A stretch of 64,000 bases of DNA from Phymatolithon calcareum. Taxonomy: Eukaryota > Rhodophyta > Florideophyceae > Hapalidiales. Within the stretch, counting starts at the first letter, position 1, and each line of letters begins with the position of its first letter. Positions 32,163 to 41,989 of the stretch are shown piece by piece. The notes under the pieces were generated by a model that saw only the letters and a list, made by a program, of their open reading frames with translations, was not told the origin of the DNA and ran no database searches. The stretch lies in the NCBI GenBank assembly GCA_977006965.1, contig OZ345359.1, positions 1,922,001 to 1,986,000 on the forward strand, given 5' to 3'. The position numbers were made by a program, and so were the translations under genes.

Positions 32163-32828
32163 ATGGGAGGCTTGGCGCGATACTACCTGATGTTCTACAA
32201 CAGCGTGCAATGCGTGGGCTGGACATGGGTGTTGCAACGGTTATTCGCAGCCCTATTCTCGTCAGCCCCAGTTTATCCGTCAGTGGAGCTGCCTCTCAAG
32301 GTCTTCCAAACGTTAGCAATACTGGAAGTTTTACATGCTCTATCCGGCCTTGTGCGCACTTCGGCATTGACAACCGCACTGCAGCTCGCGTCTCGGATAT
32401 ATCTGCTTTGGGGGATTACATATCTTGTACCAGAGTCACAAACGCAACCCGCATTCGCAACAATGGTTGCCGCATGGGCCCTCACTGAGGTCCCACGGTA
32501 TCTGTATTTCGCAGTCATCGCGCGCGGCGGCAAGCCCCCATATAGCCTGGTATGGCTACGATATTCCACGTTTTTCCCGCTTTATCCGCTCGGGGCATCC
32601 AGTGAATGGCTCACCGTCTACTCCGCACTTCCATCGCTTCGGGAATTGAGATTACTTAGCGTGAGCATGCCCAACACTTGGAACTTTGCAGTTGACTACT
32701 ACAGCTTGTGTGTTATCACACTCGTACTGTATCTTCCCGGACTTCCTTACATGTATACTCACATGATCGGACAACGCCACAAGTATCTCACCAAAGCTCG
32801 CAAGGAGCCCCCTGTCAAGGAGGCGTGA
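32163..32828 (+). CDS. Very-long-chain (3R)-3-hydroxyacyl-CoA dehydratase (PHS1/HACD family)
   Basis: An intact 221-aa frame from an ATG, close to the length of yeast Phs1. It removes water from 3-hydroxyacyl-CoA in the third step of very-long-chain fatty acid elongation in the ER membrane. Family motifs in order: YLMFYNSVQCVGW (8-20), LEVLHALSGLVRTS (54-67), QLASRIYLLW (74-83), WALTEVPRYLYF (105-116) and WLRYSTFFPLYPLG (131-144). The catalytic pair is preserved as Tyr141 and Glu148 with the same seven-residue spacing as in the yeast enzyme. About six hydrophobic membrane segments are visible. The C-terminus is Lys-rich. It converges with Ku70. Confidence 0.93.
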   Translation: MGGLARYYLMFYNSVQCVGWTWVLQRLFAALFSSAPVYPSVELPLKVFQTLAILEVLHALSGLVRTSALTTALQLASRIYLLWGITYLVPESQTQPAFATMVAAWALTEVPRYLYFAVIARGGKPPYSLVWLRYSTFFPLYPLGASSEWLTVYSALPSLRELRLLSVSMPNTWNFAVDYYSLCVITLVLYLPGLPYMYTHMIGQRHKYLTKARKEPPVKEA

Positions 32829-33167
32829 AGTGACATTTTTGAACACAATGAACTGTGCGTATGGGGTTTCCCGGTCGCGAAATCACATTGGATTTTGACA
32901 GTATATTGGCCGAGAAGTAGTTTTTTACTGGCGGTGGAACTCTTGATTGCACTGCGACAAGCTACGCGTAAGGTCGCTTTTTTTTGATGTTGGAAAGTTT
33001 TCAGGCGCGAATTTACAACTTCGCATGTGGCCGCCGCCTTTCATTAGTAAGCGTGTCCGCAACTTTTTTCTAAAACACCATTTATTTAAACAGTCCCATT
33101 CCCGCCGCTCTTTTCCAGCGACCTGGGAAGTCGATATGCAAGAAGACGTCAGGGCCAACAAGTGAGG
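32829..33167. other. Convergent 3' spacer
   Basis: About 340 bases between the 3' ends of the dehydratase (plus) and Ku70 (minus). Short frames on either strand are unsupported. Confidence 0.5.
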
Positions 33168-35324
33168 CTACAAATCACTAAATTGGCGCCTCAGGCTGTT
33201 CCTAACGCGCGTCACGCATTCCTCTTTCTTTGCACTGGCCGGAAAGTGTATCCGATTTGCCTTCAGATACAATACCAGATCCGTTTTCCTTAACATACCC
33301 AAAGTTCCAGCCTTAAAACGTGCCTTGAAATCTTTCATATCAATCATCTTCTTCGCGTTTTCATGCTCTTCCTCCCGCTTCAACCTTTTCTGGTCTAGCC
33401 GAGCAGCTACATCGACTTCTCTTCTCTTGTACTTAACCCCAAACATTTCCGCCGCCTTAGGGCCATCGAAGTCAGGCCCCATCGTCACCGCCTTGAAGTT
33501 TTGCAGCGCATTACCCGCTCGCAAGCGCATTTGCTCTTCCTTCGGATGTATCATGAAGTCCTCATCCTCATTTCCACCACAGTCTACGCCAGCTGCAGCC
33601 TGCAGTCCAGAGTAGAACAACTGCAAGTCCGGATTGGCAAATGAGCTAGGGTGATAGTGCTTTATGGTCAACTTATTAATCATTCGCCGAGCTTCCTCCG
33701 TCCCAGTCGGCGGTATATTCGATGTTGCCTCTGCCACCACTTCAGCCTCTTCCTGCAGCATATCCTCCGTCTTCTCCGGCGGGGCGGGGTCGTTCGCTGC
33801 CATCTCTGCACGCCACACAGTCCGCACATCGTTCTTGAACGGCAATGGAAACACATGGAAACCGGGTGGTGCCACTTGCACTCCATCTTCATCGTACTCC
33901 TCCTCCTGTGGCAGGAGGGCCGCAAATCGAGGTGCACTTTTGCCCCTCACCTGCGCCAGTACAATGGCAATCACATCTTTCTGGATCATTGACTGCAGGA
34001 GCTGAGTGAACAATGCCCTGCTTCCCGTATACGTCGATTCGTCGGGATACAAAAACATTGGCGGTCGTAGGTTGTCTTCTTTACGGAAGGCGGACCGCTT
34101 TCTGAAACCATACACGACCATCCCGCGCTCGCCTAAAGTGCTTACTTCCGCCAGTTCCTTCGCTGTCAACCCGAATAGTTTCGGACTGCCATCGTTTGCA
34201 ATCTTCGTGGCCGTCGCCGCGGCCTGAGTCGCCGGGTCATTAGTCACCTTCTTAACACGCACCTGGCGCAGACATGACAGTTTGTACATGAAACGGATAT
34301 CCGCAGGTCGCAGAGGCTTTCCAATGCTCTCGCAGGTTGCTGTGGTTATCTTCTTCACAGGCTGATTCGTGTCCTCAAAAAGCTCAACCTTCGGCGGACG
34401 TCTCGCATGTTGCACCAGCGAATAGAGCGCGACACCAAACTTGCAGTCCGAACTGAGGTGCAGCGTGGTGCGTACAAGGGCACGCTTGGTACGCTGTCGA
34501 TGTTGGATCTTTGTAACAAGGTCCTCTAGCGAAGTGACATTCCTGGCGACCATACTGCGCGCCGCGTACTTGCCATCTTCGTCCCCACCACTTATAATAT
34601 CGTCGAAAAAGGAAGAACTACTGCCTCCTTGCTCCTCTGATTCCATCGTAGTGGACATAGAATTTCCAGATAACAGCGTGACATCGATGGCAGCGCCCAG
34701 CTCAAACAGGTCTTTCGCTTGCGGCTCGGCGAGTTTGCGCACCCCTGCACTCCCACCTGACGGGTCCTCGTCGTGAGTGAGAACGATTACCTTTCGGCGG
34801 TGTAATATGCCAGTTTTTTCCGCCTTCGCAGCTCCAAACTGATTTTTAGCTAACCACAACGCTTTATCGAATTGTACAGGACCGTCATCCCCGAAGCAAA
34901 CTTCCCTGCCGTCGGTTTCCATTTTCCGCAGATTATCATCTAGAGAATCCTCGTCGGCCGCCAAACGCTCCGCAAATGAGGCAATGGCGTCAAGCTTGTT
35001 GATTCCGTCAGCATTCAGTCGTTCGAGCGGACGGATAACGCGCATGCCAGGCCAGCGGTCGCCATCACCAGGGACTGCGCCAAATGCAACGACCCCAAAG
35101 ATGTCAGTGTTGCGTGCAATAATCTTGGACTTCATGATGTCGGAAACACTGCGCAACACGACAGTAAGCATCGGAGCACTGATTTCGCTTCCCTCCTGAA
35201 TCGGGCAGGTATTGGTTAGCATGGATCGGCGCCAATCGACGAGAAAGACAACGGCATCGCGGATAGAGAGGCCGTATGTCAGGGCTTGTTTCTCGACGCT
35301 GTCCAAAGCCGCGGAATCCGTCAT
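33168..35324 (-). CDS. KU70: Ku70 DNA-end-binding protein (XRCC6 homologue)
   Basis: The frame is open from 35444, but only with a GTG there. The first in-frame ATG is at 35324 (718 aa); an upstream mini-exon is possible (a TTTAG precedes the open frame). The N-terminal vWA-like domain begins at DAVVFLVDWRRSM (residues 23-35). The Ku core/beta-barrel occupies the middle (KVELFEDTNQPVKK, then LGERGMVVYGFRKRS). The last roughly 50 residues form a SAP motif (LRKTDLVLYLKANRIHFPASAKKEECV). Ku70 with Ku80 binds broken DNA ends for non-homologous end joining and at telomeres. It is somewhat longer than human Ku70 (609 aa). Confidence 0.9.
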   Translation of the reverse strand: MTDSAALDSVEKQALTYGLSIRDAVVFLVDWRRSMLTNTCPIQEGSEISAPMLTVVLRSVSDIMKSKIIARNTDIFGVVAFGAVPGDGDRWPGMRVIRPLERLNADGINKLDAIASFAERLAADEDSLDDNLRKMETDGREVCFGDDGPVQFDKALWLAKNQFGAAKAEKTGILHRRKVIVLTHDEDPSGGSAGVRKLAEPQAKDLFELGAAIDVTLLSGNSMSTTMESEEQGGSSSSFFDDIISGGDEDGKYAARSMVARNVTSLEDLVTKIQHRQRTKRALVRTTLHLSSDCKFGVALYSLVQHARRPPKVELFEDTNQPVKKITTATCESIGKPLRPADIRFMYKLSCLRQVRVKKVTNDPATQAAATATKIANDGSPKLFGLTAKELAEVSTLGERGMVVYGFRKRSAFRKEDNLRPPMFLYPDESTYTGSRALFTQLLQSMIQKDVIAIVLAQVRGKSAPRFAALLPQEEEYDEDGVQVAPPGFHVFPLPFKNDVRTVWRAEMAANDPAPPEKTEDMLQEEAEVVAEATSNIPPTGTEEARRMINKLTIKHYHPSSFANPDLQLFYSGLQAAAGVDCGGNEDEDFMIHPKEEQMRLRAGNALQNFKAVTMGPDFDGPKAAEMFGVKYKRREVDVAARLDQKRLKREEEHENAKKMIDMKDFKARFKAGTLGMLRKTDLVLYLKANRIHFPASAKKEECVTRVRNSLRRQFSDL

Positions 35325-36082
35325 GCTGCCCAAGCAAGCAACGGAAAGTGAATTGCCCTTAGGGAAGTCGTCTTGCCCGCTATCGACTTTCTCGCTGTAC
35401 GACTGAAAAAGGGGGACTATTGATCCGATGATTTCTGTAAGCACTAAATATCATACAAAGGATAGCTTTTGCCTGGGGACCTCGAAGGACGACGTTGTAT
35501 TCACGAGTAAATGTATTTCAAGCAAAGGACAAATCTGTCATAGGCGCATTTATGTACCTGTTCTCTATATCGCTACATCATGCTTTGATGCCAAATGTAA
35601 CTATCGTAACGCCCAGTACTTGCCTGATGACCCCTCCAATTTATTAGTAAAAATCATGCATAGCACTTTACGCGCCCTTATGGGAGGATCGCTAAGATGT
35701 AAGTTCGAGAATGTTCGAAATTAGCTCGGAATCCGGGGTCGCTCGATGACCCCGCGATACGGACAAACTGTAGAAAGAAGTTTTGCCCCGAAAAGCAGAA
35801 ATATATTTCAAAGTTTGAATAAGTATTGTTCTGTTTGTAAGAAATTTGTCAGCGGCACTATAGAGCCAAAGTGCACTAAGTGCAAAAATTGGCTCCTTGC
35901 CATCGTAGCTGCACACCATTGTTGTGCAGATCAGTGCATGAGTTCGAGTGAGTCAAACAACTTAGTTGGCTCTTTCTGCTCGGGCGGGTGAACAAACAAG
36001 ATTTCTCAAAGCTTAAGTTGTTAAGCATATATGCCAAGCTATCCGCATACACAAATAGAATGCCAGGAATTATTTTGGTAGA
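35325..36082. other. Spacer upstream of Ku70
   Basis: Contains the probable Ku70 promoter and leader. Small frames at 35428-35724 and 35746-35991 lack any recognisable motif. Confidence 0.4.
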
Positions 36083-36329
36083 TCAGAAGTGTTTATGAGG
36101 CTCCAGAGAATTACATTCAAATTTATGGACAAGCAGAACTACTTCCGGACGTCCAGAAAGCAGTATGGAGCTCCAGAACAGCATACTGTAATTTCTGGAG
36201 TCACAGAACGTTTTCTGGGGCCCCAGTGCTGTCCATACCAATTCATGGACGAACAGAACTACTATTGGGGCTGCAGATATACGAATGGAAAGGACTAGCC
36301 CTTCGGCAGTCTCACAGCTCCTTCTAATA
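36083..36329 (+). repeat. Host repeat unit, copy interrupted by the MULE
   Basis: A short repeat containing TTTATGGACAAGCAGAACTA, ATGGAGCTCCAGA and GAATGGAAAGGACTA, ending TCACAGCTCCTTCTAATA. A related unit in the same orientation lies right of the MULE (about 42941-43124), ending CACAGCTCCTAAAAGTTGAT. The MULE inserted at the end of this unit; joining the flanks gives CTCCTTCTAATAGTTGATC, which parallels the uninterrupted unit. Confidence 0.7.
36319..36329. repeat. 11-bp target-site duplication, left
   Basis: TCCTTCTAATA directly precedes the MULE tip and is repeated exactly at 42941-42951. The shared stretch can be read as 13 bases (CTCCTTCTAATAG) because of base ambiguity at the tips. Length fits the 8-11 bp expected of MULEs. 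Confidence 0.9.
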
Positions 36330-37400
36330 GGCAACCTTAACAATCAGCCAAAATCGCCGCGTCGTGCTTACACTGCGGGCCTTCTGGCCCACAGCGGTCC
36401 CGACCAGAGGACCCACAATAATTTTTGACACGTGGAAAAACGAGGCCGGCGGGCTTGCGCCGGCCCCCCAAATATCATAAACCACATGCGTCCTGCCCGC
36501 ATACCTACCCGCCCGGCCCCGGATCACAATCGTGCCGCTTTCTCTTGTCTCTCTGTCTGCCGGCCTGCACATCTGGGCCTGCCCGCCTGCTCGTCTGTGC
36601 CCGCCCGCCTGCCCGTCTGTGCCTCCCCGCCTGCTCGTCTGTGCTGCCCGCCTGCCCGTGTGTGCATGACCGCCTACTCGTCTGTGGCTAGCCGCCTGGC
36701 CGTCTGTGCATATCCGCCTACTCGTCTGTGCTGCCCGCCTGCCCGTTTGTGGCTGACCGCCTACTCGTCTGTGGCTAGCCGCCTGGCCGTCTGTGCATAC
36801 CCGCCTACTCGTCTGTGCTGCCCGCCTGCCCGTCTGTGCCCGCCCGCCTGCTCGTCTGTGCTGCCCGCCTGCCCGTGTGTGCATGCCCGCCTACTCGTCT
36901 CTGGCTAGCGGCCTGGCCGTCTGTGCATACCCGCCTATTCGTCTGTGCTGCCCGCCTGGCCGTCTGTGGCTGCCCGCCTGCTCCTCTGTGCATGCCCGCC
37001 TACTCGTCTGTGGCTAGCGGCCTGGCCGTCTGTGCATACCCGCCTACTCGTCTGTGCTGTCCGCCTGCCCGTTTGTGGCTGCCGGCCTGTTCGTCTGCGG
37101 CTGCCCGCCTGCCCGTGTGAGCATGCCCGCCTGCTCGTCTGTGGCTACCCGCCTGCCCGTGTGTGCATACCCGCCTGCTCGACTGTGGCTGCCCGCCTGC
37201 CCGCCTGTGCCCGTCCACCTACCCGCCTGCGCTTTCTGCATGCTAACCTACCCGCTCGCCGCTCGATCGCAAACGTGCCTGCCTGTGCTTGCCTGTCTGC
37301 GCATCTTCTCGCCCGCCGCCCTATTGCATACTGCACACCTGCGCTTGTCTGGTTGTCCGCCCGCCTGCTGACCTGCTCTTTTCTGCTCGTCCCCGCTCGT
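36330..37400. repeat. Left TIR of the MULE with about 21-bp minisatellite
   Basis: The outer 150 bases match the right arm inverted. From about 36590 to 37200 a variable unit of roughly 21-22 bases (GCCCGCCTGCTCGTCTGTG) is repeated, leaving several long meaningless frames on both strands. The inner end grades into unique sequence before the H3 gene. Confidence 0.8.
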
Positions 37401-37500
37401 CCGCTGCTTTGTTTTGTGTATTTAGGGAAAGGATGTTGTAGAAAGATAGGCTTATTAAAACGTTCGGAGTTTATTTTCATCCAACAGTACTTTACGGTAT

Positions 37501-37935
37501 CTAGACACTAGGGTAGATTCCCAAGTCCTTCCTCGTCTGAATAGTAAACCTCACGTCTTTTTCCATAACAGTAACGCGTTTCGCATGGATCGCCGCGCGG
37601 TTCGAATCGTGAAAGAACTGCACGACGTACATTTCCGACGCTTCCTGGAGCGCGAGAAAAGCGTCTTTTTTGAAACGAAAGTCCGGACGGAACTGTTGCG
37701 TCAGCTCACGTACAAACCGCGCGAACGGCGCCTTCCGGATAAGAAGCCCGGTGCTGCGCTGCATCTTGCGGATCTCGCGAAGAGAGACGGTACCGGGCTT
37801 CCACTTCCGCTTCTTCGCGGCGGCGGCGGTGGCGGCGGTGGCGGCGGCGGAAGTCGGGAGGGTTTTCTTCGTCTTCGAACCTTTTCCGCCCCCGGGCACG
37901 TGCTTGGCGCGATTCGTCTGTTTCGTGCACGCCAT
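37501..37935 (-). CDS. Divergent histone H3 variant (CenH3-like candidate), MULE cargo
   Basis: An intact 144-aa frame from an ATG. The tail starts [15 protein letters not shown]: the TKQT context of Lys4 is kept, but Arg2 is Cys and the canonical ARKS at 7-10 is gone. Residues 28-40 are an Ala/Thr-rich run encoded by GCC-type triplets. The histone fold (45-144) is clear: [47 protein letters not shown] and [13 protein letters not shown]. The C-terminus is extended and unlike H3 ([11 protein letters not shown]). Loop 1 has no insertion, which is against a typical CenH3; the divergent tail is in favour of a specialised variant. It would replace H3 in nucleosomes. It lies inside a transposon 100 bases from the GC-rich left TIR. 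Confidence 0.88.
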   Translation of the reverse strand: MACTKQTNRAKHVPGGGKGSKTKKTLPTSAAATAATAAAAKKRKWKPGTVSLREIRKMQRSTGLLIRKAPFARFVRELTQQFRPDFRFKKDAFLALQEASEMYVVQFFHDSNRAAIHAKRVTVMEKDVRFTIQTRKDLGIYPSV

Positions 37936-38361
37936 GCTGGGGTGCGGCTGAACGTCTTGGAGTTGGAGGGCGGGAAAGTACGAGGACAGTTTGCATATAG
38001 GAAAAATAATTTATTGATAATTTTAATTCATTTTTACAATCAAATTCTGACGCCAAATTCGGGCGAATTAGCATCTGATAAGCCCGAAAACGACCTCAGT
38101 TTTGGACTGAATATCATACCATTATTATTTTGTGGATATTTCTCCGCAGCCAAAAGTGAGGCCGTATTCGTGCGAATTAGCTTGTGATATGCTCGGAAAC
38201 GAGGTCAGTTTCTGTATTCTTAATTTGTGGTTTATTTTTCGTTACTCTTCGTGAGATCAGATAAGTAAAAACTAGCTGGTGTCATCCCCGAATATGAGCT
38301 CTCCTCCACACAGCCGTCTTTCACACGGAATAAGGTCGCTCGTTTACTGCATCACTGCGCC
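37936..38361. promoter_or_regulatory. 426-bp shared divergent promoter region of H3 variant and J-like gene
   Basis: The two start codons face away from each other across 426 bases. Within it an imperfect 46-48 bp direct repeat occurs at 38057-38104 and 38166-38213: ATTCG(G/T)GCGAATTAGC, then TGATA(A/T)GC(C/T)CG(A/G)AAACGA and TCAGTTT. Its retention in two copies, 109 bases apart, between divergent genes suggests a binding site for co-regulation, possibly of S-phase type; this is inference. Confidence 0.55.
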
Positions 38362-38916
38362 ATGGTTTTTGACAATGCCTTCTACGATCTTTTGGGCTTT
38401 AAGCCAGACGCCGACCAGGGCACGATTGCCTCTGCTTACAAGAAGAAGGCGAAAAAAGTCCACACCGCTCGGCTTGATGGTGGAGACAGCGCTAAATTTG
38501 AGCAACTGCAAGACGCGTTTTTCACTCTTTATGTTACTCCTCTTCGTAAGGCATATGATGAAGGAGGTGAACCGGCTTCTCTTCGGATTCAAAGCATTTC
38601 GGCTGATTTGTTTGGGTGGAACAGAGCTGATACCGACGAAGGGGGTCCTGCGATTGTGGACGATTCCGAGGACGATGATAACTCTATCGACGATGATTCT
38701 GATGGGGCGAAGTCTGTCGAGGACACGACCACAGAAATTGTTCCTGAAATTGATGACAAGGATGGGAGTGTTGCTGCTGAAATCAAAGCGCAGATGAACA
38801 ATAATAAGCAGTACTACGACGCATGGGTCGACTGCATGGGTGCAAAGTTAATTTTCAGTGAGGTGAACAAGGCTGCGAAGGAGAAGGCTGCGAGAGATAG
38901 GAAAAGCAAGAAGTAG
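38362..38916 (+). CDS. J-domain-like acidic protein lacking HPD, MULE cargo
   Basis: An intact 184-aa frame from an ATG. Residues 5-68 resemble a J domain (AFYDLLGFKPDADQGTIASAYKKKAKK, then FEQLQDAFFTL...RKAYDEGG). The HPD tripeptide that stimulates Hsp70 ATPase is replaced by HTA (34-36), so it is J-like at best and probably cannot activate Hsp70. An acidic run (VDDSEDDDNSIDDDSD, 99-114) resembles histone-chaperone acidic patches. The C-terminal part (QMNNNKQYYDAWVD, then KAAKEKAARDRKSKK) is helical and basic. It is divergent from the H3 variant and convergent with the MULE transposase. A role as partner or chaperone of the H3 variant is speculation from position and charge. Confidence 0.8.
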   Translation: MVFDNAFYDLLGFKPDADQGTIASAYKKKAKKVHTARLDGGDSAKFEQLQDAFFTLYVTPLRKAYDEGGEPASLRIQSISADLFGWNRADTDEGGPAIVDDSEDDDNSIDDDSDGAKSVEDTTTEIVPEIDDKDGSVAAEIKAQMNNNKQYYDAWVDCMGAKLIFSEVNKAAKEKAARDRKSKK

Positions 38917-38990
38917 TTCTTTATTGGAAAATGAATCTAATCTACACTATGGACGTCGGTGCGCGACATACCATATTAATGATCTATAGT

Positions 38991-41495
38991 TCAAGGTAAA
39001 TACAGGGTATCAGCGTTTCCCCAGGTCAATGGAGTACCCCTTGATGCCATGTCTTTCTCAACATTTGCACGGTATGCAGAAATGCGTGACAATACAGCGT
39101 TCCTGATATGTAGTAGTTGCTGAGACCCGGCGTCTGTCTTTTCCAATTCTTCAACGTGTCGTATCATCCACTCCAACTCTTCTTTGACAAATCTCGCATT
39201 GTCTGCTCTCCCGGAAACCTCCGCTGGGCTCTCAAGGATGGAAGGTAGCGCCATGTCGGATGTTATATCCGTTGCGTGTGGAGGAGCTTCGATTCTTGAA
39301 TTCCGCAAGTGTGGCTCTAGGTTAGCATAGCGCCTTTTTTCTTCTCGCAAGAAAGCAAGAAATGGCGGATGTCTCGATCTTACAACATCTCGGTAGCTCG
39401 GAAGTGACGAAGAAGATATAAGATGCTTGCATATGAGAAACCTGCTCATTAGAAATGCAGGACACGAGCACTTCCAGCTCAGAACATCAGTGCAATACAT
39501 CTGATTCACCTGTCTCGTAGATAATTCTTGCCATTCTTTTGCGAAATCCTTCCACCACACTGGCTTTTTCGATCCAACAGATAGCAGCTTGTAGTCGTTC
39601 TCGAACCTCACCATCAAGAAAGTATTGATCAAATGGGTGATAAAATCGACTCTCGGCCGATTGTGCAAAATCAAATAATGACGTTTCAAAAGGGACCAAT
39701 GTGCCTCAATCATCATTGTAGTCCTTGTGAATGGTATTCCTTCTTTCTCATTCCGGCGGCCCCACGTTTTAAACTTCTCCAGTTGATACCATTGTCTGAT
39801 TAGGTACTCGTACAAAGAAGCTGTTCTTGCATCAGACTGCAGATACGCAATATCTGACATTGCCACATCTCTTATATCTTCAGAGCTCAATCCCGGGCAC
39901 AGGTAAGGGTGCATGTTGTAGTGTTTCGATACAAGATCCAGCACTTTTTTTTCATCCTCTTCTGTCATTTTTTGGGTTGAGGTCTTTCGTAAATCACGTA
40001 TCTTGAACTTGATTGCCCGTTTCATGTGCCATAAGCACAAAGAAGGGACCAACTTGAAAACGACTCGAATCGAATTCATTTGCCCATGGTCCTTATCCGT
40101 GAAGAAAAATTTCGGCTTGAAATTAGAAAGATTAGCTTGAACAGAAGACAGAAATTGTGTTATTAGTGTTTGTCTGCAGATTGATCCCTGACCTCCATCC
40201 GCGTTGTTTTGTAAAAAGAGGTATGCGACTGGAAATCCAGTGCCGAAAACTGTTGTAAGGACGCCGAAGAGCTCTAGCTTTGAGCTATTTGTCTTGTACG
40301 TGCTGTCCATGAAAGCTTCGGCACACTCGTGCTTTAGGGTTATTTTCTTTCCAATTTCGGTGACAAATCCAAGCGCATACGGCTCAGCATTGTAGAAACA
40401 TTTCGATAAGTTCTGGCATGTTTCTAGGAGTAATCTGCAAGATATGAACGGATTCTCGTTACGCATAAATTGCTGCTTCATGACTTCGCACCAACGGTAG
40501 TACACTTGAGACCATGAGAACGGACGACCAGCCTTCTGCTGCAGAATACCGCATACTTGAAAAGGAGCTAATCCTTCCAGAGCACTCTTCTCGATAAATC
40601 GAATATCTTCCCTAGTTCGCTCAATTTTAGGCCCAGCTTCTTCATGATGCGACTCATGACATGCTCGGATGACAATATTTCCAGATACCGACAATAGAAC
40701 AGAGATCGATCCTCCACACTTATGGGTTTTCTTCGTCTCGCGCATACGTTTTCTCCGTTTAGCTCGGTCGCTTGAATCAGCACGTAGACTTCGTTGACTG
40801 CAGTAGAACTGTGTCGAGTTTTCACGCCTTCTATTTGTCACGTAGTCGTACTTCTCAATAGATTCGAATCCTGACTTGATGGAGTTAGCAAATTCTTCGA
40901 TTGGGGTATTAGGAAAAACATCTTTTCGACCTGAATAGGAGCAGATGTAACCGCGTTTAAGTGCGGCAGATGCCATAAATGTCATTGAATGCCATTGATA
41001 AAGCAAACTTAGTGAGATCGTCTCGGAAAACAGAGCTCGTGTGAAAAACACGGGAGGCATTCCATTGTACCGCATAGACCTTCTGCAAGGCGAACACGTC
41101 GATAAGAATTGAGAACCAGACTCATCGAGAAACGAAGCAGACTGCGAGAATATTTTGCACTTAGGACACGGGGATACGGCCAGTCTTCGCAGAAATGATA
41201 TCTCGCTTTCCGTCAGAATAGAGCAGGAGAGAAAAAGCCATAAGCATGTGAACAGATTCTCGTCCACACTACTTTCTTCCTCAAGATGAAGCTGGCAGAA
41301 AGCCAAATCAATAGCAGAATCATCAATGGAAAGTAAATTTGATAGAACTTCAGACGCTTTCTCGCGGTCCGGTATTCCGTTCAAAAAATTCTCCCGGTAG
41401 AACACTTTTGGGTTTATATCATCTGGACCGTACGTGGAAGAGAGATTTGCGAAGCTGAAGATACCATTCATGGTTGTCGAAGAGCTCTCGTCCAT
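38991..41495 (-). CDS. MULE transposase with SWIM zinc finger, 834 aa
   Basis: Intact frame from an ATG at 41495. The N-terminal half has CPKC...CSPC (110-137) and a WRKY/GCM1- or FLYWCH-like Cys/His cluster (about 230-284: FYC, HKC, ACH.SHH) for DNA binding. The catalytic MULE domain carries AFMDSTYKTNSSK (Asp397), FFFTDKDHGQM (Asp467), CLWHMKRAI and TMMIEAHWSLLKR (Glu597), a plausible DDE triad. A SWIM finger follows (WKCSCPAFLMSRFLICKHLI, Cys676, Cys678, Cys689, His691). All key residues are present, so the element may be autonomous. The gene occupies the right half of the 36330-42940 element. Confidence 0.92.
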   Translation of the reverse strand: MDESSSTTMNGIFSFANLSSTYGPDDINPKVFYRENFLNGIPDREKASEVLSNLLSIDDSAIDLAFCQLHLEEESSVDENLFTCLWLFLSCSILTESEISFLRRLAVSPCPKCKIFSQSASFLDESGSQFLSTCSPCRRSMRYNGMPPVFFTRALFSETISLSLLYQWHSMTFMASAALKRGYICSYSGRKDVFPNTPIEEFANSIKSGFESIEKYDYVTNRRRENSTQFYCSQRSLRADSSDRAKRRKRMRETKKTHKCGGSISVLLSVSGNIVIRACHESHHEEAGPKIERTREDIRFIEKSALEGLAPFQVCGILQQKAGRPFSWSQVYYRWCEVMKQQFMRNENPFISCRLLLETCQNLSKCFYNAEPYALGFVTEIGKKITLKHECAEAFMDSTYKTNSSKLELFGVLTTVFGTGFPVAYLFLQNNADGGQGSICRQTLITQFLSSVQANLSNFKPKFFFTDKDHGQMNSIRVVFKLVPSLCLWHMKRAIKFKIRDLRKTSTQKMTEEDEKKVLDLVSKHYNMHPYLCPGLSSEDIRDVAMSDIAYLQSDARTASLYEYLIRQWYQLEKFKTWGRRNEKEGIPFTRTTMMIEAHWSLLKRHYLILHNRPRVDFITHLINTFLMVRFENDYKLLSVGSKKPVWWKDFAKEWQELSTRQVNQMYCTDVLSWKCSCPAFLMSRFLICKHLISSSSLPSYRDVVRSRHPPFLAFLREEKRRYANLEPHLRNSRIEAPPHATDITSDMALPSILESPAEVSGRADNARFVKEELEWMIRHVEELEKTDAGSQQLLHIRNAVLSRISAYRANVEKDMASRGTPLTWGNADTLYLP

Positions 41496-41989
41496 CTCGA
41501 AGGAAGGATCTGTTTCCAGAATTTGGACGAAGGCCGAAGTGTCGGTGCAATTAGAACGAAAGAAATTGACCGTTTCAGTGAATAAAACTCTTAAATGCGG
41601 GCGTACAATAAGTGAGAAAATAATAGAAATAGTGTAGCATTACAGTAAAAAGTGATGTCGAATTCGACCGTTTCGCAGCGTGAAAAGATCGAGAACGGGC
41701 TCAGAATTTTCATCGAAAATATAATTGTCAAAAAGGAATTTTATTGGGATTAACCTCGATTTCCTTTTTACTATGGTACGCGGAAAAACTTGTGGCACCA
41801 AGAAAAGCGTTTTTATGGAAGCCGAGATATAAAGCTATATTCCCATCTATCTAACATACTGCATTGTACAGAAGCTGGACTAAAAAATTAACTCGCAACG
41901 GTTCATAGAAAGACCTAACTACTACAAAGAGCATAGGCTTAGCACTATAGAGGGACTCGGACAGGCAACGGGAAAGGCAGTCTTTTTTA

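Noticed and set aside
36324-37371. Cys/Pro- or Arg/Gly-rich frames in the left MULE arm, including the shared RRFWLIVKVAY ending
   Set aside because: They are translations of the minisatellite and of the TIR tip; the shared peptide follows from DNA similarity of the two arms.
37501-37935. Definite assignment as centromeric CenH3
   Set aside because: Loop 1 has no insertion and the fold stays close to canonical H3; only the tail and C-terminus are unusual, so it is recorded as a divergent H3 variant.
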